Source: Phycisphaerales bacterium (GTDB taxonomy: Bacteria > Planctomycetota > Phycisphaerae > Phycisphaerales > UBA1924). Taken from it: 64,000 nt of DNA. This document shows, piece after piece, positions 25,680-35,186 of this stretch. Made by a program: the position numbers and the translations under genes. The stretch lies in the NCBI GenBank assembly GCA_040217175.1, contig JAVJNT010000002.1, positions 434,001 to 498,000 on the forward strand. The letters are read 5' to 3'. Under the pieces are notes generated by a model. That model was not told where the DNA came from and did not search any database. It was given only the letters and a program-made list of their open reading frames with translations. Position 1 is the stretch's first letter. Every line of letters begins with the position of its first letter.

Positions 25680-27701
25680 ATGTCGACGCATGCCAACTCG
25701 TCGTCCCAGCCGGGGAGATTGCGATCGGATTCGCACGAGCGGGAGCGCCTCCGCGAGTTGCAAAACTGCGACATCCTCGACACCGACTACGAGCCGGCGT
25801 TCGACAACTTGACCAAGCTGGCGGCGTCGCTGCTGGGGACGCCGATCGCGCTGGTCTCTCTGGTCGACGAAGATCGGCAATGGTTCAAGAGCCACTTCGG
25901 GCTTGGCGCTCGAGAGACACCACGGAGTCAGGCGTTTTGCGACTATGCGATCGCCGGCGAGGACGTCCTGGTGATTCCCGATGCGACGAAGGACGACCGC
26001 ACGCGCTGCAACCCTCTCGTGACGGGGGAGCCCAGCATCAGGGCCTACGCCGGTGCACCCCTACGGCTTCCGAGCGGCAAGGCGATCGGCACGCTCTGTG
26101 CCATCGACACCGAGCCTCGCTCGTTCTCGGCCGAGGATCTCCGGACGCTCGAGGACTTGGCGGCGCAGGTGGTACACCTGATCCAACTGCGGCAGCAAGC
26201 ACTCGAGTACGACACGGTTGCCACGGAGCTGCGAACGATCCTCGACTCGGTGCCGGCGTTGATCTACTTCAAGGACGGTGCGAACAACATCCTCAACCTG
26301 AACAAGGCCGCCGCCGCGGCGATGCGGCTCGACGTCGACGAGGTCGTCGGCCGCCATTCGGAGGAATTCTTCCCCCAGAAGGATGCGCGGAAGTTCCTGG
26401 AAGATGATCTCGAGGTGCTCGAAACGGGGCGACCGAAGCTCGGCATCGAGGAGACCCATGAGGGCGGGGACGGCGAGCCCCTCACGATCCGGACGGACAA
26501 GATCCCGCTCCGCAATCGCAGCGGCACCTTCGATCGGCTCGTGGCCATCGCGACGGACGTGACGGCGTTGCGAGCCGCCGAATCGCAGTTGGACGAAACG
26601 AACCAGCGGCTGGCGCTGGCGATGCAGGGATCGGGCCAGGCGGCCTGGGAGTGGAACCCGGTGACGGGCGAGACGTTCCTGAGCGACAGCTGGTACGAGA
26701 TGCTGGGCTACGAGAAGGGCGACTTTGCGTCGGTGTTCGACGGATGGACGCTGCTTGTTCACCCGGAAGACGTGCCCGACGCCCGTAAGAACCTGGAGGA
26801 GCACCTGGCCGGCGAGCGGCCGCTGTACGACACCACGATGCGGGTCCGTCGCAAGGACGGCACCTGGCAGTGGGGCCACGTCATCGGCCGGGTGGTCGAG
26901 CGGACGTCCGCGGGCGAGCCGCAGCGCGTGACGGGGATGCTGATCGACATCGACGGGGAGCGTCAGCTCCAGGACGAGCTTCGCCAGAAGAACGTCGAGC
27001 TGGAGCGCTTCGTCTACACGGCCTCGCACGACCTGAAGTCGCCGATCGTGACGATCCTGGGATTCTTGAGCTACTTGATCAAGGATGCCGAGGAGGGCAA
27101 CTTCGACGATGTCGCAGGATACGCCCAGCGGATCGAGCGGGCGGCCAATCGAATGCGGGCCAACATCGATGGCCTGCTGGAGATGAGCCGCATCGGTCGC
27201 ACGAAGTCGGCGGTCACCGGTGTCTCGCTGCAAGAAGTCATTCATGACGTGGCCGAGGACTTCGAGCAGCGACTGGACGAAGGTGGCATCGATTTGAGCG
27301 TGAACATTGGCGAGGAGGTCGTTGCGTGCGATCGCATGCACCTGACCCAAGCGATCTCCAATCTCGTGTCCAACGCGATCAAGTATGGCTCGGCGTCGGA
27401 GCAGCCCCGGATCGAGATCTCTTCCAGCACGAAGAACGACCGAACGGTCGAGATCGTGGTCTCGGACAACGGAACGGGCATCGATCCGAAGTACGAGCAC
27501 AAGATCTTCGACCTGTTCGAGCGCTTGAGCGCCGATAAGAACGGGACCGGAATCGGGCTGACGATCGTTCGGCGGGTCGCCGAGCAATACGGCGGCCGGG
27601 TCTGGTTAGATTCCACGTGTTCCGAGGGCGCGACGTTTCGGCTGATGCTGCCCTCCTTCGGCTCCGCGAAGCCAGCACGAGAGGTGGTGGGACATGAATG
27701 A
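25680..27701 (+). CDS. GAF-PAS-PAS sensor histidine kinase
   Basis: 673 residues from ATG 25680 with AGGAGG seven bases upstream. An N-terminal GAF domain (about 30-165; LVDEDRQWFKSHFGL, AYAGAPLRLPSGKAIGTLC) is followed by PAS1 (about 175-300; ILDSVPALIYFKDGANNILN) and PAS2 (about 310-435; AWEWNPVTGETFLS, PAC end GMLIDIDGERQL). HisKA has TASHDLKSPIVTILG near residue 450; HATPase has NLVSNAIKYG, DNGTGID and GTGIGLTIVRR. No membrane segment. GAF domains of this type bind small ligands or sense redox or light through cofactors; the chromophore Cys of phytochromes is not evident. Overlaps the regulator that follows by eight bases. Confidence 0.92.
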   Translation: MSTHANSSSQPGRLRSDSHERERLRELQNCDILDTDYEPAFDNLTKLAASLLGTPIALVSLVDEDRQWFKSHFGLGARETPRSQAFCDYAIAGEDVLVIPDATKDDRTRCNPLVTGEPSIRAYAGAPLRLPSGKAIGTLCAIDTEPRSFSAEDLRTLEDLAAQVVHLIQLRQQALEYDTVATELRTILDSVPALIYFKDGANNILNLNKAAAAAMRLDVDEVVGRHSEEFFPQKDARKFLEDDLEVLETGRPKLGIEETHEGGDGEPLTIRTDKIPLRNRSGTFDRLVAIATDVTALRAAESQLDETNQRLALAMQGSGQAAWEWNPVTGETFLSDSWYEMLGYEKGDFASVFDGWTLLVHPEDVPDARKNLEEHLAGERPLYDTTMRVRRKDGTWQWGHVIGRVVERTSAGEPQRVTGMLIDIDGERQLQDELRQKNVELERFVYTASHDLKSPIVTILGFLSYLIKDAEEGNFDDVAGYAQRIERAANRMRANIDGLLEMSRIGRTKSAVTGVSLQEVIHDVAEDFEQRLDEGGIDLSVNIGEEVVACDRMHLTQAISNLVSNAIKYGSASEQPRIEISSSTKNDRTVEIVVSDNGTGIDPKYEHKIFDLFERLSADKNGTGIGLTIVRRVAEQYGGRVWLDSTCSEGATFRLMLPSFGSAKPAREVVGHE

Positions 27702-28140
27702 CGCTGCCAATCCGACACACTTTCTCCTGGTGGAAGACGACGACGATCACGTCGAGTTCTTCCGGAGAGCGATGAAGGACGCGAAACTGGCCAACAACTT
27801 CTCGCACGTCGCAGACGGCGAAGCGGCATTGGCGTACGTGGGCCGCGAGCCACCGTTCGAGGCAGCGATTGAGCCCGACGTCATCATCCTCGACCTGCAC
27901 TTGCCCAAGCTCAACGGGCTGGAAGTCTTGCGGGCGCTCAAGTCCGATCCGGCGACGTCGGACATTCCGGTCGTGGTCATGTCGACGTCCGACGCGGCGC
28001 CGGACCGCAAGCAGGCGTACGAGGCGCACGCCAATAGCTACCTCGTCAAGCCCATGGACGTCGAGAAGTTCCACGAGATGGTGCGAGACCTGGGGCTCTA
28101 TTGGTCGGTGTGGAACCAGCGGGCGCGAGACGCCGCTTGA
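27694..28140 (+). CDS. Rcp1-like response regulator
   Basis: 148 residues. Receiver motifs: LLVEDDDDHVEFF, phosphoacceptor in VIILDLHLPKLNG, Ser/Thr in VMSTSD, and Lys in YLVKPMD. The DDDDHVEFFRRA start and the EKFHEMVRDLGLYW end are typical of Rcp1-type regulators partnered with GAF/PAS kinases. Overlap with the kinase gene makes it the probable cognate regulator. No output domain. Confidence 0.92.
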   Translation: MNDAANPTHFLLVEDDDDHVEFFRRAMKDAKLANNFSHVADGEAALAYVGREPPFEAAIEPDVIILDLHLPKLNGLEVLRALKSDPATSDIPVVVMSTSDAAPDRKQAYEAHANSYLVKPMDVEKFHEMVRDLGLYWSVWNQRARDAA

Positions 28141-28159
28141 AGTGCACGAGGTGGCGGGC

Positions 28160-29278
28160 TCAGGCAGGCCCTGCCCCCAGAACGATCGCCGATGCAAGAA
28201 CGATGCCGAGCACCGGGACGGCGACGGCGCGCCGGAACCAGGAGGCATGGCGGTACCAGCCAAGCAGACCGTAACAGACGGCAAGGGTGATGACGACGCC
28301 AATGGCGGCACCCGCCACGCTCGGGAAAGACGCGTGCGTGGTCGTACCCGTGTTGGATGCCAGCGTCACGCCGTGGCAGACGGCTCCGAGGAGCACCAAC
28401 GCGCAACGCAGGCGGCTTGGCTCCTTGCGGACCAGGGATTCGAGCGCGAGCGTCGCGGTCGCAAGGCCGGCAACCCAGGCTGCGGCCGTCGGGAGAATCA
28501 AGGCTTGTGGAACGATCGGCGAGACCAGTGCCGGGGCGAGAATCAGCAGGCCGACGGCCGAAGCCAGTGTGCGTGGGTCGATCCTGATGAGCAGGAGCGT
28601 CAGGAGGAAGAGCTGCGTCTGCGTGCCGGCGACGAGAAAGGATCGGAAGCCGTCTCGTGCGCCGGCGAGGCGTAGCTCGGCCGCCAACGGCTCGGGTTCT
28701 GGCTCGCGATGCCGCTTGGCGCTCCTGGTGAGATCGATCTGGAAGGCGTCGGAGCGTTGGCCGGCCTCCACCGTGGCGTGCATGACTTCGAGGCCGGGGC
28801 GATGCACGGCAAGCAGAATATCATCGAGCACGAGCGGCGCGCGGATCGACGCATCGCCTGCCGCCGGCGGGAGCGTTCCCTGGAGGACGAACTCCATCGC
28901 CATCGGTAGACGCAGCGATGGGTTTTCGGCCGCCCATTGCTCGACGGAATCGATCGTGGGCGAATCGACCAGGTGCAGCCTGAGGGCGCGACCGTCGAGG
29001 AAGACCTCGAAGCCCGATGCGAAGCGCTCGCGGCCGTCGAGCAGGGCCGCCTCGAGTGCCTGCGGCGGGCCCTCGAGCAGTTCGTGCATCTGCCAGTCCA
29101 TGACCCGGGCCGAGGTCTCGTTGAGGGCATAGGCGAGCGCGTCGTGGACCACGCGGACCTCGATGGTTCCGCCGGCGGGTGCGTGCTCGACCTCGACCAC
29201 GACGACGGTGGCCATCGTGGGGTGCGCCAGCACGCGGGCCGCGAGGCAGAGCAGGATGGCAAGGCACGAACGAATCAT
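28160..29278 (-). CDS. HupE/UreJ-2-like membrane protein
   Basis: 372 residues from ATG 29278, which overlaps the mannosidase stop as ATGA. A signal peptide ends at VLA-HP. An extracytoplasmic beta-rich domain of about 180 residues is followed by 6-7 hydrophobic helices (QLFLLTLLLIRI, ASAVGLLILAPALVS, ILPTAAAWVAGLATATLALESL). Helix layout and the ALESL helix resemble HupE/UreJ-2 proteins, proposed metal transporters. The family's HilFGxDHiLF-type His/Asp cluster is here replaced (FLVAGTQTQLFLL), so metal transport is doubtful. Coupling to the mannosidase suggests a role at the membrane for its product or folding, but this is inference. Confidence 0.55.
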   Translation of the reverse strand: MIRSCLAILLCLAARVLAHPTMATVVVVEVEHAPAGGTIEVRVVHDALAYALNETSARVMDWQMHELLEGPPQALEAALLDGRERFASGFEVFLDGRALRLHLVDSPTIDSVEQWAAENPSLRLPMAMEFVLQGTLPPAAGDASIRAPLVLDDILLAVHRPGLEVMHATVEAGQRSDAFQIDLTRSAKRHREPEPEPLAAELRLAGARDGFRSFLVAGTQTQLFLLTLLLIRIDPRTLASAVGLLILAPALVSPIVPQALILPTAAAWVAGLATATLALESLVRKEPSRLRCALVLLGAVCHGVTLASNTGTTTHASFPSVAGAAIGVVITLAVCYGLLGWYRHASWFRRAVAVPVLGIVLASAIVLGAGPA

Positions 29279-32200
29279 CTGGGACGATGGTCGAGCAGCG
29301 TCTGGATCGCCTGCTCGGTCAGGGCCTGATCCCAGATGCTGAGATGTGCGAGATCGCCCTGGTACCGGTAGCGACGGTCCCAGGGGTCGACGGGCGCAAT
29401 GAGGATCTTCGACTCGTCGTCCGCCAAGCGCACGGCTCGCTCGCCGATGAGCACGCCGTCCTTGTAGATCCGGCCGACCTGGCCGTCGAAGGTCGCGGTG
29501 ATCATCTGCCAGCGGCCCGTGTCGTAGGCAGTGCGGCTGGGTACGTCCTGGTTGTGGCTCCAGAAGTGGACGCCGCTGGCAAACTTGGCGAAGTAGCGAG
29601 ACTGTCCGCCGACGCGGGCATCGCAATTGCCGAAGCCGATCAGCAGGGTTCGATTGGCCGGCTGCTCGTCGAATCGTGCCCACACGTTCATCGTCCACGC
29701 GTCGCCGGCGGCCACGGGGAGGTCACCCGCGTCGTCGATGGTGGTGCCGTAGCGGCTCTGCGGGATGGCGTCCAGCTCGTAGACCGGCCCAGCAATGACG
29801 AACGTGTGGCGATGGCTGGCGAGTTCGTTACCGGCGGGCGAGCGATCCTGGATTGCGTCGAGCCGAAGCGTGTAGGGCGTGCCAACTTCCGGCGCGCGAT
29901 CGAGCTCGATCGTGGCGGTCCGAGAGTCGTCGTCCATCTCGATGCGACGCACGCCGATGGCGGGCTGGAGGCCGATGTTGTGCGGCGTCACGCGGCGCAC
30001 CGGCTCGGAAAACTCGACACGTACCACGGGCGTCTCGTACATCGCCTGGACCCGCGTGACCGTCGGCGCGGTCTCGTCGACGACACGAATCGTGCGGCTC
30101 TGCGGCGGCCCGAGCGTGCCGTCTTCATCGATCGCAGCAGTCTGGACGGTGGTCGTCTCGTGCAGCACGATCGGGCTCGCGTAGACCGGCGAGTCGGCGG
30201 AAGGAGCCGAGCCGTCGGTGGTATAGCGGAACGAGCCGGGACGCCAGTAGAGGCTGGGCTCGATGGTCGCCTGGATCGTGTCGGTGTGCGTGCCGTCGGC
30301 CCGGCCGGGCGTCGCGGCGACCCGGATCTCGGGCGGACCGAAGCGGTGGTCCTCGAGCGTGTCGAAGAGCGGGCGTGCGGGCGTTGCGGGAGCGCCGGCT
30401 CTGGCGACCGTCGCGGCAAAGATCGTGATGCGCGGATCGTCGGGCAGCGTGATGCGTCGTGCGTCCGGCGGGAGCTGGATCGTCTGACGGTAGAGGTAGC
30501 AGTAGCGATAGATGGCGTCTTCGTCGGTCTCGGCGACGTGGTGATGCGAGGCGTACCACGCGATCTCGTCGGGCTTGATGAAGCCCGGGGTCAGGCCGAT
30601 GATGTCGGTCCGGCCCCACGGGTACCGCGGGTCGGCCACGTCGCCCGGCCACTCTCGACGGTCCCACTGACCGACGTAGCCGTCCCAGGCTTGGGCGGCG
30701 AGGTACGCTTCGCTGCCGTCGATGTTGATGAACGCGTCTGCGTCGCCCTCACTCGACGCTATCAGCAGGTAGAGCGTGTCGTAATCGCCTTCAGGGAGCG
30801 TCAGTTCCTGACCCTCGCACCGCAGCGCGTTCGGTCCGTCGTGCTCGCCCAGGTGAAGGTGCACGCCGCCTAGCGAAATGACTTCAGGCAGCATCTCGGC
30901 GGGATACGAGCGACCGTCGTGCGTGAACGCGTCGGCCGAACGGTCGTCGTTGGTCGTGAAGGCGTCGGTGTTGAAGGGTAGTTCGACGCTTCGGGCCTCG
31001 GGCATCGCCACGCTCGGCGAAACGTCATCGATGCCGAGAGCGATTGCCTTGAGGCCATATCCGCCCACGTCGGTCGTCAGCGAGCCGTCGCGTGGCTTCA
31101 GATCTGCGATGGCTCGTTCCTGGCCATCGATCTGGCGGGCGCTCGCGATTGCGCCGAGGTCGCTGGAAATGGTGATGCTTCCTGGCGTCCTACCGGCGTG
31201 CTCGCGGAGGCGGACGACGACCTCGCCCGTGTCCTCGGCCTTCTTCATGGCCTGCACGCTGACGGCGGGATCATCGACCGACAGCAGCGAGACGGTCTTG
31301 CCAAGTTCGCCTTCGTGCGGCGTCGTGCGGAAGGGGATGAGCGGCTGGTTGAGGCCGGCGGCGTGCCGATAGCTCTGGCCCGCGCGCCAGTCGCCGGCGT
31401 GGCCCTGAACGGCGTAGAGCACGTGGTGGCGGCCGAGGTCCTGGCTCTGCTGGTCCGGGTAGCCGCCGCGCACGCCCGGGGTGAAGAGCAGCGTGAGGCG
31501 GACGGTGCCGTCGTCGGGCTTGTCGGCGGCGTACTTGCTGTCGCACATGATGGTCGTGCCGTAATCGCCGCTCGTGTCGGTCAGGTCGAACCACTGGTGG
31601 AAGAGGTACTCGTACTGGTTCGGGTGGCCGTTGCCTCGCTCGATGGTGCCCAGGTGGATGTCGTAGGTCGCCGTCGGGTTGCGGGCGGTGAGCGGGAAGG
31701 CGGCGCGGACGCTGCGCTCGCGGGTCTTCCAGTCGATGTCGGTCTCGAACTCGACGCGGTCGCTGCCGGACCCCAGGCGGATGCGCTGGGTGAACGTCGA
31801 GCCCTCGGCGCGCCGCGTCACTTCGACGGCGACGCGGGCGGGGCCGTTTTCGATGACCTCGAACTCGACCGGGCCTTGCTCGCCGACGAAGGCCTTCGCC
31901 GGGAGCTGGCGGTCGGCCCAGTCCATGTTCCACGCGGGCCACTGGCTGGGGTTCTCGTAGTGCAGGCCGATGCGGGCGGGTGCGCTGAGCAACTCGGTGT
32001 TGGCTCGCTTGTCGTAGATCGAGTCGACGTCGCCCCGGGCGTCGAGCGTGACGACGTAGTTGCCGTTCTCCAGGCGACGGCCGTCGGGCGTGATGCTGAG
32101 CTCGCTCGGCCCGCCGGGGAAGGCACCCTGGCCGAAGCGCACGTCGTAGGTCGCGAACCCGATGGATGGCGCCGTCGCGATGAACGCGATGCGCGCCAGG

Positions 32201-33621
32201 CCTCGGTCGTCAACCCCGAGGACCTGCGCGGGAACGAGCCTGCCATCGGGGCCGAGCACGACGACGGAGCCGGGCGCCTCGCCGTCGAACTCGATCTCGG
32301 CCTCGACGACGTCGCGGCGCTCCCACGACAGCGGGTTGTAGACGACGACGGGCGTGCCCTGGGCGCTCGTGTTCATCGCGCCGATGATGGCCGAGGCCGA
32401 ATCGGTCAGCACGGCGGCAAACTGGTTGGCGGCGATGACCTCGTCGTTCCAGGAGAGGTCGTAGGCCAGCGGTACGCTGGTGCCGGGCAGGATGTCGTGC
32501 ATCTGCGAACCCAGCACGAGTTCCCACGCGTCCTGCAATCGCTGGGCGGGGTAGTCTCGGGCGCCCAGCAGCATGGCGCCGACGGCGGCCTTCTCGGCGG
32601 CGTCGGCGAGCTGCTCGTTCTTGCGGTTCCAGCGCTTCATATAGGCCTGGGAGCTGATGCTGCCGGCCGAGTGCTCGATGAGCTGGAGCTCGCCTTCGTA
32701 CGTCGGCAGGGCGGCCCGCTGCTCGGGCGTGATGGCCTCGAACATGAGGTCCGCGCGGTCGGCGATGACCTTGATCTGCGCATCGGGCTTGCGGCCGTTG
32801 GCGACGCTCTGCTCGACCATCGCGACCGACGCCTCGCGCGGGGCGCCGCCCTGGTCTCCGGTGCCGTAGTAGTGGTAGTCGACGTAGACGCCCGAGCGCT
32901 CGCCGCTGTTGTTGATGCGGGCAACCCAGCCGTCGTCGGCCGATAGATCGCTGCGGACGTCGCCGACGTAGGCGCCCGGATCGAGAGCGGCGATGATCGA
33001 GTTGCCGTCGGGGCCCTTCCACACGCCAACCTTGAAGGGGATGGGCGTGACGGCGTTCCAGGTGAGCTTCTGCGTGCTGAAGCCCTTCAGCCCGCAGTGC
33101 GCCAGCAGGCTCGGCAGGGCGGCGGGAAAGCCGAAGCAGTCGGGCAGCATGAATTCGTTGCTGGTGACGCCAAACGTATCTCGAGCGTACTTGTTGCCGT
33201 AGAGCACCTGGCGGATCTGACTCTCGCCACTGGGCACATTGGCGTCGTTCTCGTCGACGGCGGAGCCGGAGGGGAACCAGCGACCCTGGGCGACATACTG
33301 CTTGAGGGTTTCGAAGTCTTCGGGGTAGTACTCTTCCATCATCTCGAAGCGTCGGGAACCGCCGAAGTTGAAGACGTAGCCGGGGTGCCGCTCGAAGATC
33401 TCGAAGTTGTCCTGCAGCGTGTTGGGAATGAACTCGCGGATGGTGTCGTAGTACGTCCACCGCCACTGGGTATCGAGGTGGGCGTAGCCGACGACGAAGA
33501 GCGTGGGCTCGGTCAGGTCGATGTCGGCGGGGTCGGGGCGCCCGGCCTGCTGGGCGGCCTGGGTCATCGAGAAGACTGCCGCCGAAGCGAGGAGTGCCGA
33601 CGTCCGAGAGATGCGTGCCAT
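29275..33621 (-). CDS. Secreted GH38 alpha-mannosidase with chitobiase-C, Ig-like and LamG modules
   Basis: 1448 residues from ATG 33621 with AGGGGA upstream; the longer frame on the other side runs under the PTS genes and is spurious. Signal peptide to about residue 23. The GH38 catalytic core starts at once: AHLDTQWRW supplies zinc ligands His48 and Asp50, HYYGTGDQGGAP and QMHDILPGTS are family motifs, and the beta-sandwich C-terminal domains follow. Later come a chitobiase/hexosaminidase C-terminal-like module (RYTTDGSAPSADSPVY), a SbsA-type Ig-like module (VRVEFSEPV...DRSPAGNELAS), and a C-terminal LamG/concanavalin-like domain (about 1290-1448; MNVWARFDEQP, LAHLSIWDQALTEQAI). Expected to cleave alpha-mannose from extracellular glycans, the extra modules giving carbohydrate binding. 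Confidence 0.9.
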   Translation of the reverse strand: MARISRTSALLASAAVFSMTQAAQQAGRPDPADIDLTEPTLFVVGYAHLDTQWRWTYYDTIREFIPNTLQDNFEIFERHPGYVFNFGGSRRFEMMEEYYPEDFETLKQYVAQGRWFPSGSAVDENDANVPSGESQIRQVLYGNKYARDTFGVTSNEFMLPDCFGFPAALPSLLAHCGLKGFSTQKLTWNAVTPIPFKVGVWKGPDGNSIIAALDPGAYVGDVRSDLSADDGWVARINNSGERSGVYVDYHYYGTGDQGGAPREASVAMVEQSVANGRKPDAQIKVIADRADLMFEAITPEQRAALPTYEGELQLIEHSAGSISSQAYMKRWNRKNEQLADAAEKAAVGAMLLGARDYPAQRLQDAWELVLGSQMHDILPGTSVPLAYDLSWNDEVIAANQFAAVLTDSASAIIGAMNTSAQGTPVVVYNPLSWERRDVVEAEIEFDGEAPGSVVVLGPDGRLVPAQVLGVDDRGLARIAFIATAPSIGFATYDVRFGQGAFPGGPSELSITPDGRRLENGNYVVTLDARGDVDSIYDKRANTELLSAPARIGLHYENPSQWPAWNMDWADRQLPAKAFVGEQGPVEFEVIENGPARVAVEVTRRAEGSTFTQRIRLGSGSDRVEFETDIDWKTRERSVRAAFPLTARNPTATYDIHLGTIERGNGHPNQYEYLFHQWFDLTDTSGDYGTTIMCDSKYAADKPDDGTVRLTLLFTPGVRGGYPDQQSQDLGRHHVLYAVQGHAGDWRAGQSYRHAAGLNQPLIPFRTTPHEGELGKTVSLLSVDDPAVSVQAMKKAEDTGEVVVRLREHAGRTPGSITISSDLGAIASARQIDGQERAIADLKPRDGSLTTDVGGYGLKAIALGIDDVSPSVAMPEARSVELPFNTDAFTTNDDRSADAFTHDGRSYPAEMLPEVISLGGVHLHLGEHDGPNALRCEGQELTLPEGDYDTLYLLIASSEGDADAFINIDGSEAYLAAQAWDGYVGQWDRREWPGDVADPRYPWGRTDIIGLTPGFIKPDEIAWYASHHHVAETDEDAIYRYCYLYRQTIQLPPDARRITLPDDPRITIFAATVARAGAPATPARPLFDTLEDHRFGPPEIRVAATPGRADGTHTDTIQATIEPSLYWRPGSFRYTTDGSAPSADSPVYASPIVLHETTTVQTAAIDEDGTLGPPQSRTIRVVDETAPTVTRVQAMYETPVVRVEFSEPVRRVTPHNIGLQPAIGVRRIEMDDDSRTATIELDRAPEVGTPYTLRLDAIQDRSPAGNELASHRHTFVIAGPVYELDAIPQSRYGTTIDDAGDLPVAAGDAWTMNVWARFDEQPANRTLLIGFGNCDARVGGQSRYFAKFASGVHFWSHNQDVPSRTAYDTGRWQMITATFDGQVGRIYKDGVLIGERAVRLADDESKILIAPVDPWDRRYRYQGDLAHLSIWDQALTEQAIQTLLDHRPR

Positions 33622-33774
33622 GGATTGATCCCCTGAGGAGCGCCGACCGCGGAATTCGCCGGCCCGGCGGATGGTACGGCGGGCCACCGCCGCCGCACCT
33701 ACACACGCTGGGTGAGGTCTGGTAGGATTGGCGCTCGGGCCGGCGAGGCCTGCGGCGAGCCTGGGGGATCGGCC

Positions 33775-34890
33775 ATGGACGCGTTCGTGCAGGAACTCAA
33801 GAAGCTCCGCCAGCACCTGCTGACGGGCGTGTCGTTCGCCATCCCGTTCATCGCGTGCGGCGGCATCCTGATCGCCCTGTCGCTGGCGTTCGCGCCGAAG
33901 ATCGACGGCATGGGCTTGGGCGACAGCCTGGCAATGCTCGAGCCGGTGTGGGCCCGCAACCTGCTGCAGACCACGCTTGCCATCGGCGTCGCGTCGTTCA
34001 CGCTCATGCTGCCCGTGCTGGGCGGGTACATCGCATATTCGGTTGCCGGCAAGCCCGGCCTGGTCGCGGGGATGCTCGGCGGGTGGTTCAGCGGGCACCT
34101 GAGCGTGCCGTGGGACCCCAGCGCGGATGAGGTGAGCGCCGGCTTCCTCGGCGCGATCGTGGCGGGCCTCATCGCGGGCTACGTCGTACAGGCGCTCAAG
34201 ATGATTCCGGCGAACCGGTACGTCAAGCCGTTGATGCCGATCCTGGTCATCCCGGTCATCAGCGCGACCGTCATTGGCGTGTTGATGCTGCTGGTCGTTG
34301 GGCCGCCCATTGCCGCGCTCATGGGCTGGATGACCGCGGGGCTGGAAGGCATGCAGGGCGGCAGCGCCGTGCTGCTTGCGGCGCTGCTTGGCGCCATGAT
34401 CGCCTTCGACATGGGCGGACCGGTCAACAAGGTCGCGTTCTTCTTCGCCGCCGGGCTGATCCAGGAGGGCAACATCCTCATCATGGGGCCCGTAGCGGCC
34501 GCGATCTGCACGCCGCCGCTGGGCCTGGGGCTTGCCACCGTCATCGCGCGACGGATGTGGCGCGAGGACCAGCGCGAGGCCGGGCTGGCGGCGCTGGGCA
34601 TGGGCATGATCGGCATCACCGAGGGCGCCATCCCGTTCGCCGCGGCCGACCCCCTGCGCGTCATCCCGTGCATCATGCTCGGCTCGATGAGTGCGAGCGT
34701 GACGGCGATGCTCGCGAGCGTGGGCAACAACGCGCCCCACGGCGGGCCGATCGTGCTGTTCGTCGTCGAGAACAAGCTGATGTACGTCGTGGCTATCCTG
34801 GTTGGCACGGTGGTGACCGCCGTCTCCGTGCTGCTCGTGAAGCGACTGACGGGCGGGCACCCAGCAGATACCCCGGAGGGCGTTGCATGA
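33775..34890 (+). CDS. Fructose-family PTS enzyme IIC
   Basis: 371 residues from ATG 33775, SD GGGGGAT. About nine hydrophobic segments form a IIC permease: MLPVLGGYIAYSVAGKPGL, FDMGGPVNKVAFFF, the signature GITEGAIPFAAADP, and NNAPHGGPIVLF. It lacks the fused IIB/IIA domains of FruA; IIB is the next gene, overlapping as ATGA. The family imports and phosphorylates fructose, mannose-type sugars or 2-O-mannosylglycerate. Divergent from the secreted GH38 mannosidase (153 bp apart), which points to a mannosyl product as the substrate rather than fructose. No 1-phosphofructokinase gene is nearby. Confidence 0.9.
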   Translation: MDAFVQELKKLRQHLLTGVSFAIPFIACGGILIALSLAFAPKIDGMGLGDSLAMLEPVWARNLLQTTLAIGVASFTLMLPVLGGYIAYSVAGKPGLVAGMLGGWFSGHLSVPWDPSADEVSAGFLGAIVAGLIAGYVVQALKMIPANRYVKPLMPILVIPVISATVIGVLMLLVVGPPIAALMGWMTAGLEGMQGGSAVLLAALLGAMIAFDMGGPVNKVAFFFAAGLIQEGNILIMGPVAAAICTPPLGLGLATVIARRMWREDQREAGLAALGMGMIGITEGAIPFAAADPLRVIPCIMLGSMSASVTAMLASVGNNAPHGGPIVLFVVENKLMYVVAILVGTVVTAVSVLLVKRLTGGHPADTPEGVA

Positions 34891-35186
34891 AGATCGTCGC
34901 CGTCACGGCCTGCCCGACGGGCATCGCCCACACTTACATGGCCGCCGAGCACATCGAACGCGCCGCCATAGCGGCCGGGCACGAGGTGTCGGTCGAGACC
35001 CAGGGCTCGATGGGTATCGAGAACGAGCTCAGCGCGGCACAGATTGACACCGCGGATGTCGTCATCTTCGCCGTCGACATCGAGGTCGAGAAGAAGGAAC
35101 GGTTCGAGGGCAAGAGGATCGTCCAGGTGGGCGTCGCCGAGGCGATCAAGAAGCCAGACGCGCTCATCGCCCGCGCGAGTGCGTGA
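34887..35186 (+). CDS. Fructose-family PTS enzyme IIB
   Basis: 99 residues, complete stand-alone IIB. The phosphorylated Cys lies in KIVAVTACPTGIAHTYMAAE, the canonical motif; FAVDIEVEKKERFEGKRI is also typical. It accepts phosphate from the IIA domain encoded next and passes it to the sugar at IIC. Coupled on both sides by stop/start overlaps (ATGA upstream, TGATG downstream). Confidence 0.93.
   Translation: MKIVAVTACPTGIAHTYMAAEHIERAAIAAGHEVSVETQGSMGIENELSAAQIDTADVVIFAVDIEVEKKERFEGKRIVQVGVAEAIKKPDALIARASA

Noticed and set aside
29275-34860. Minus-strand ORF of 1861 codons extending the mannosidase
   Set aside because: The first ~413 codons run antisense through the PTS IIC gene, are His/Arg-rich and lack domains. 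The mannosidase has an SD, ATG and signal peptide at 33621.
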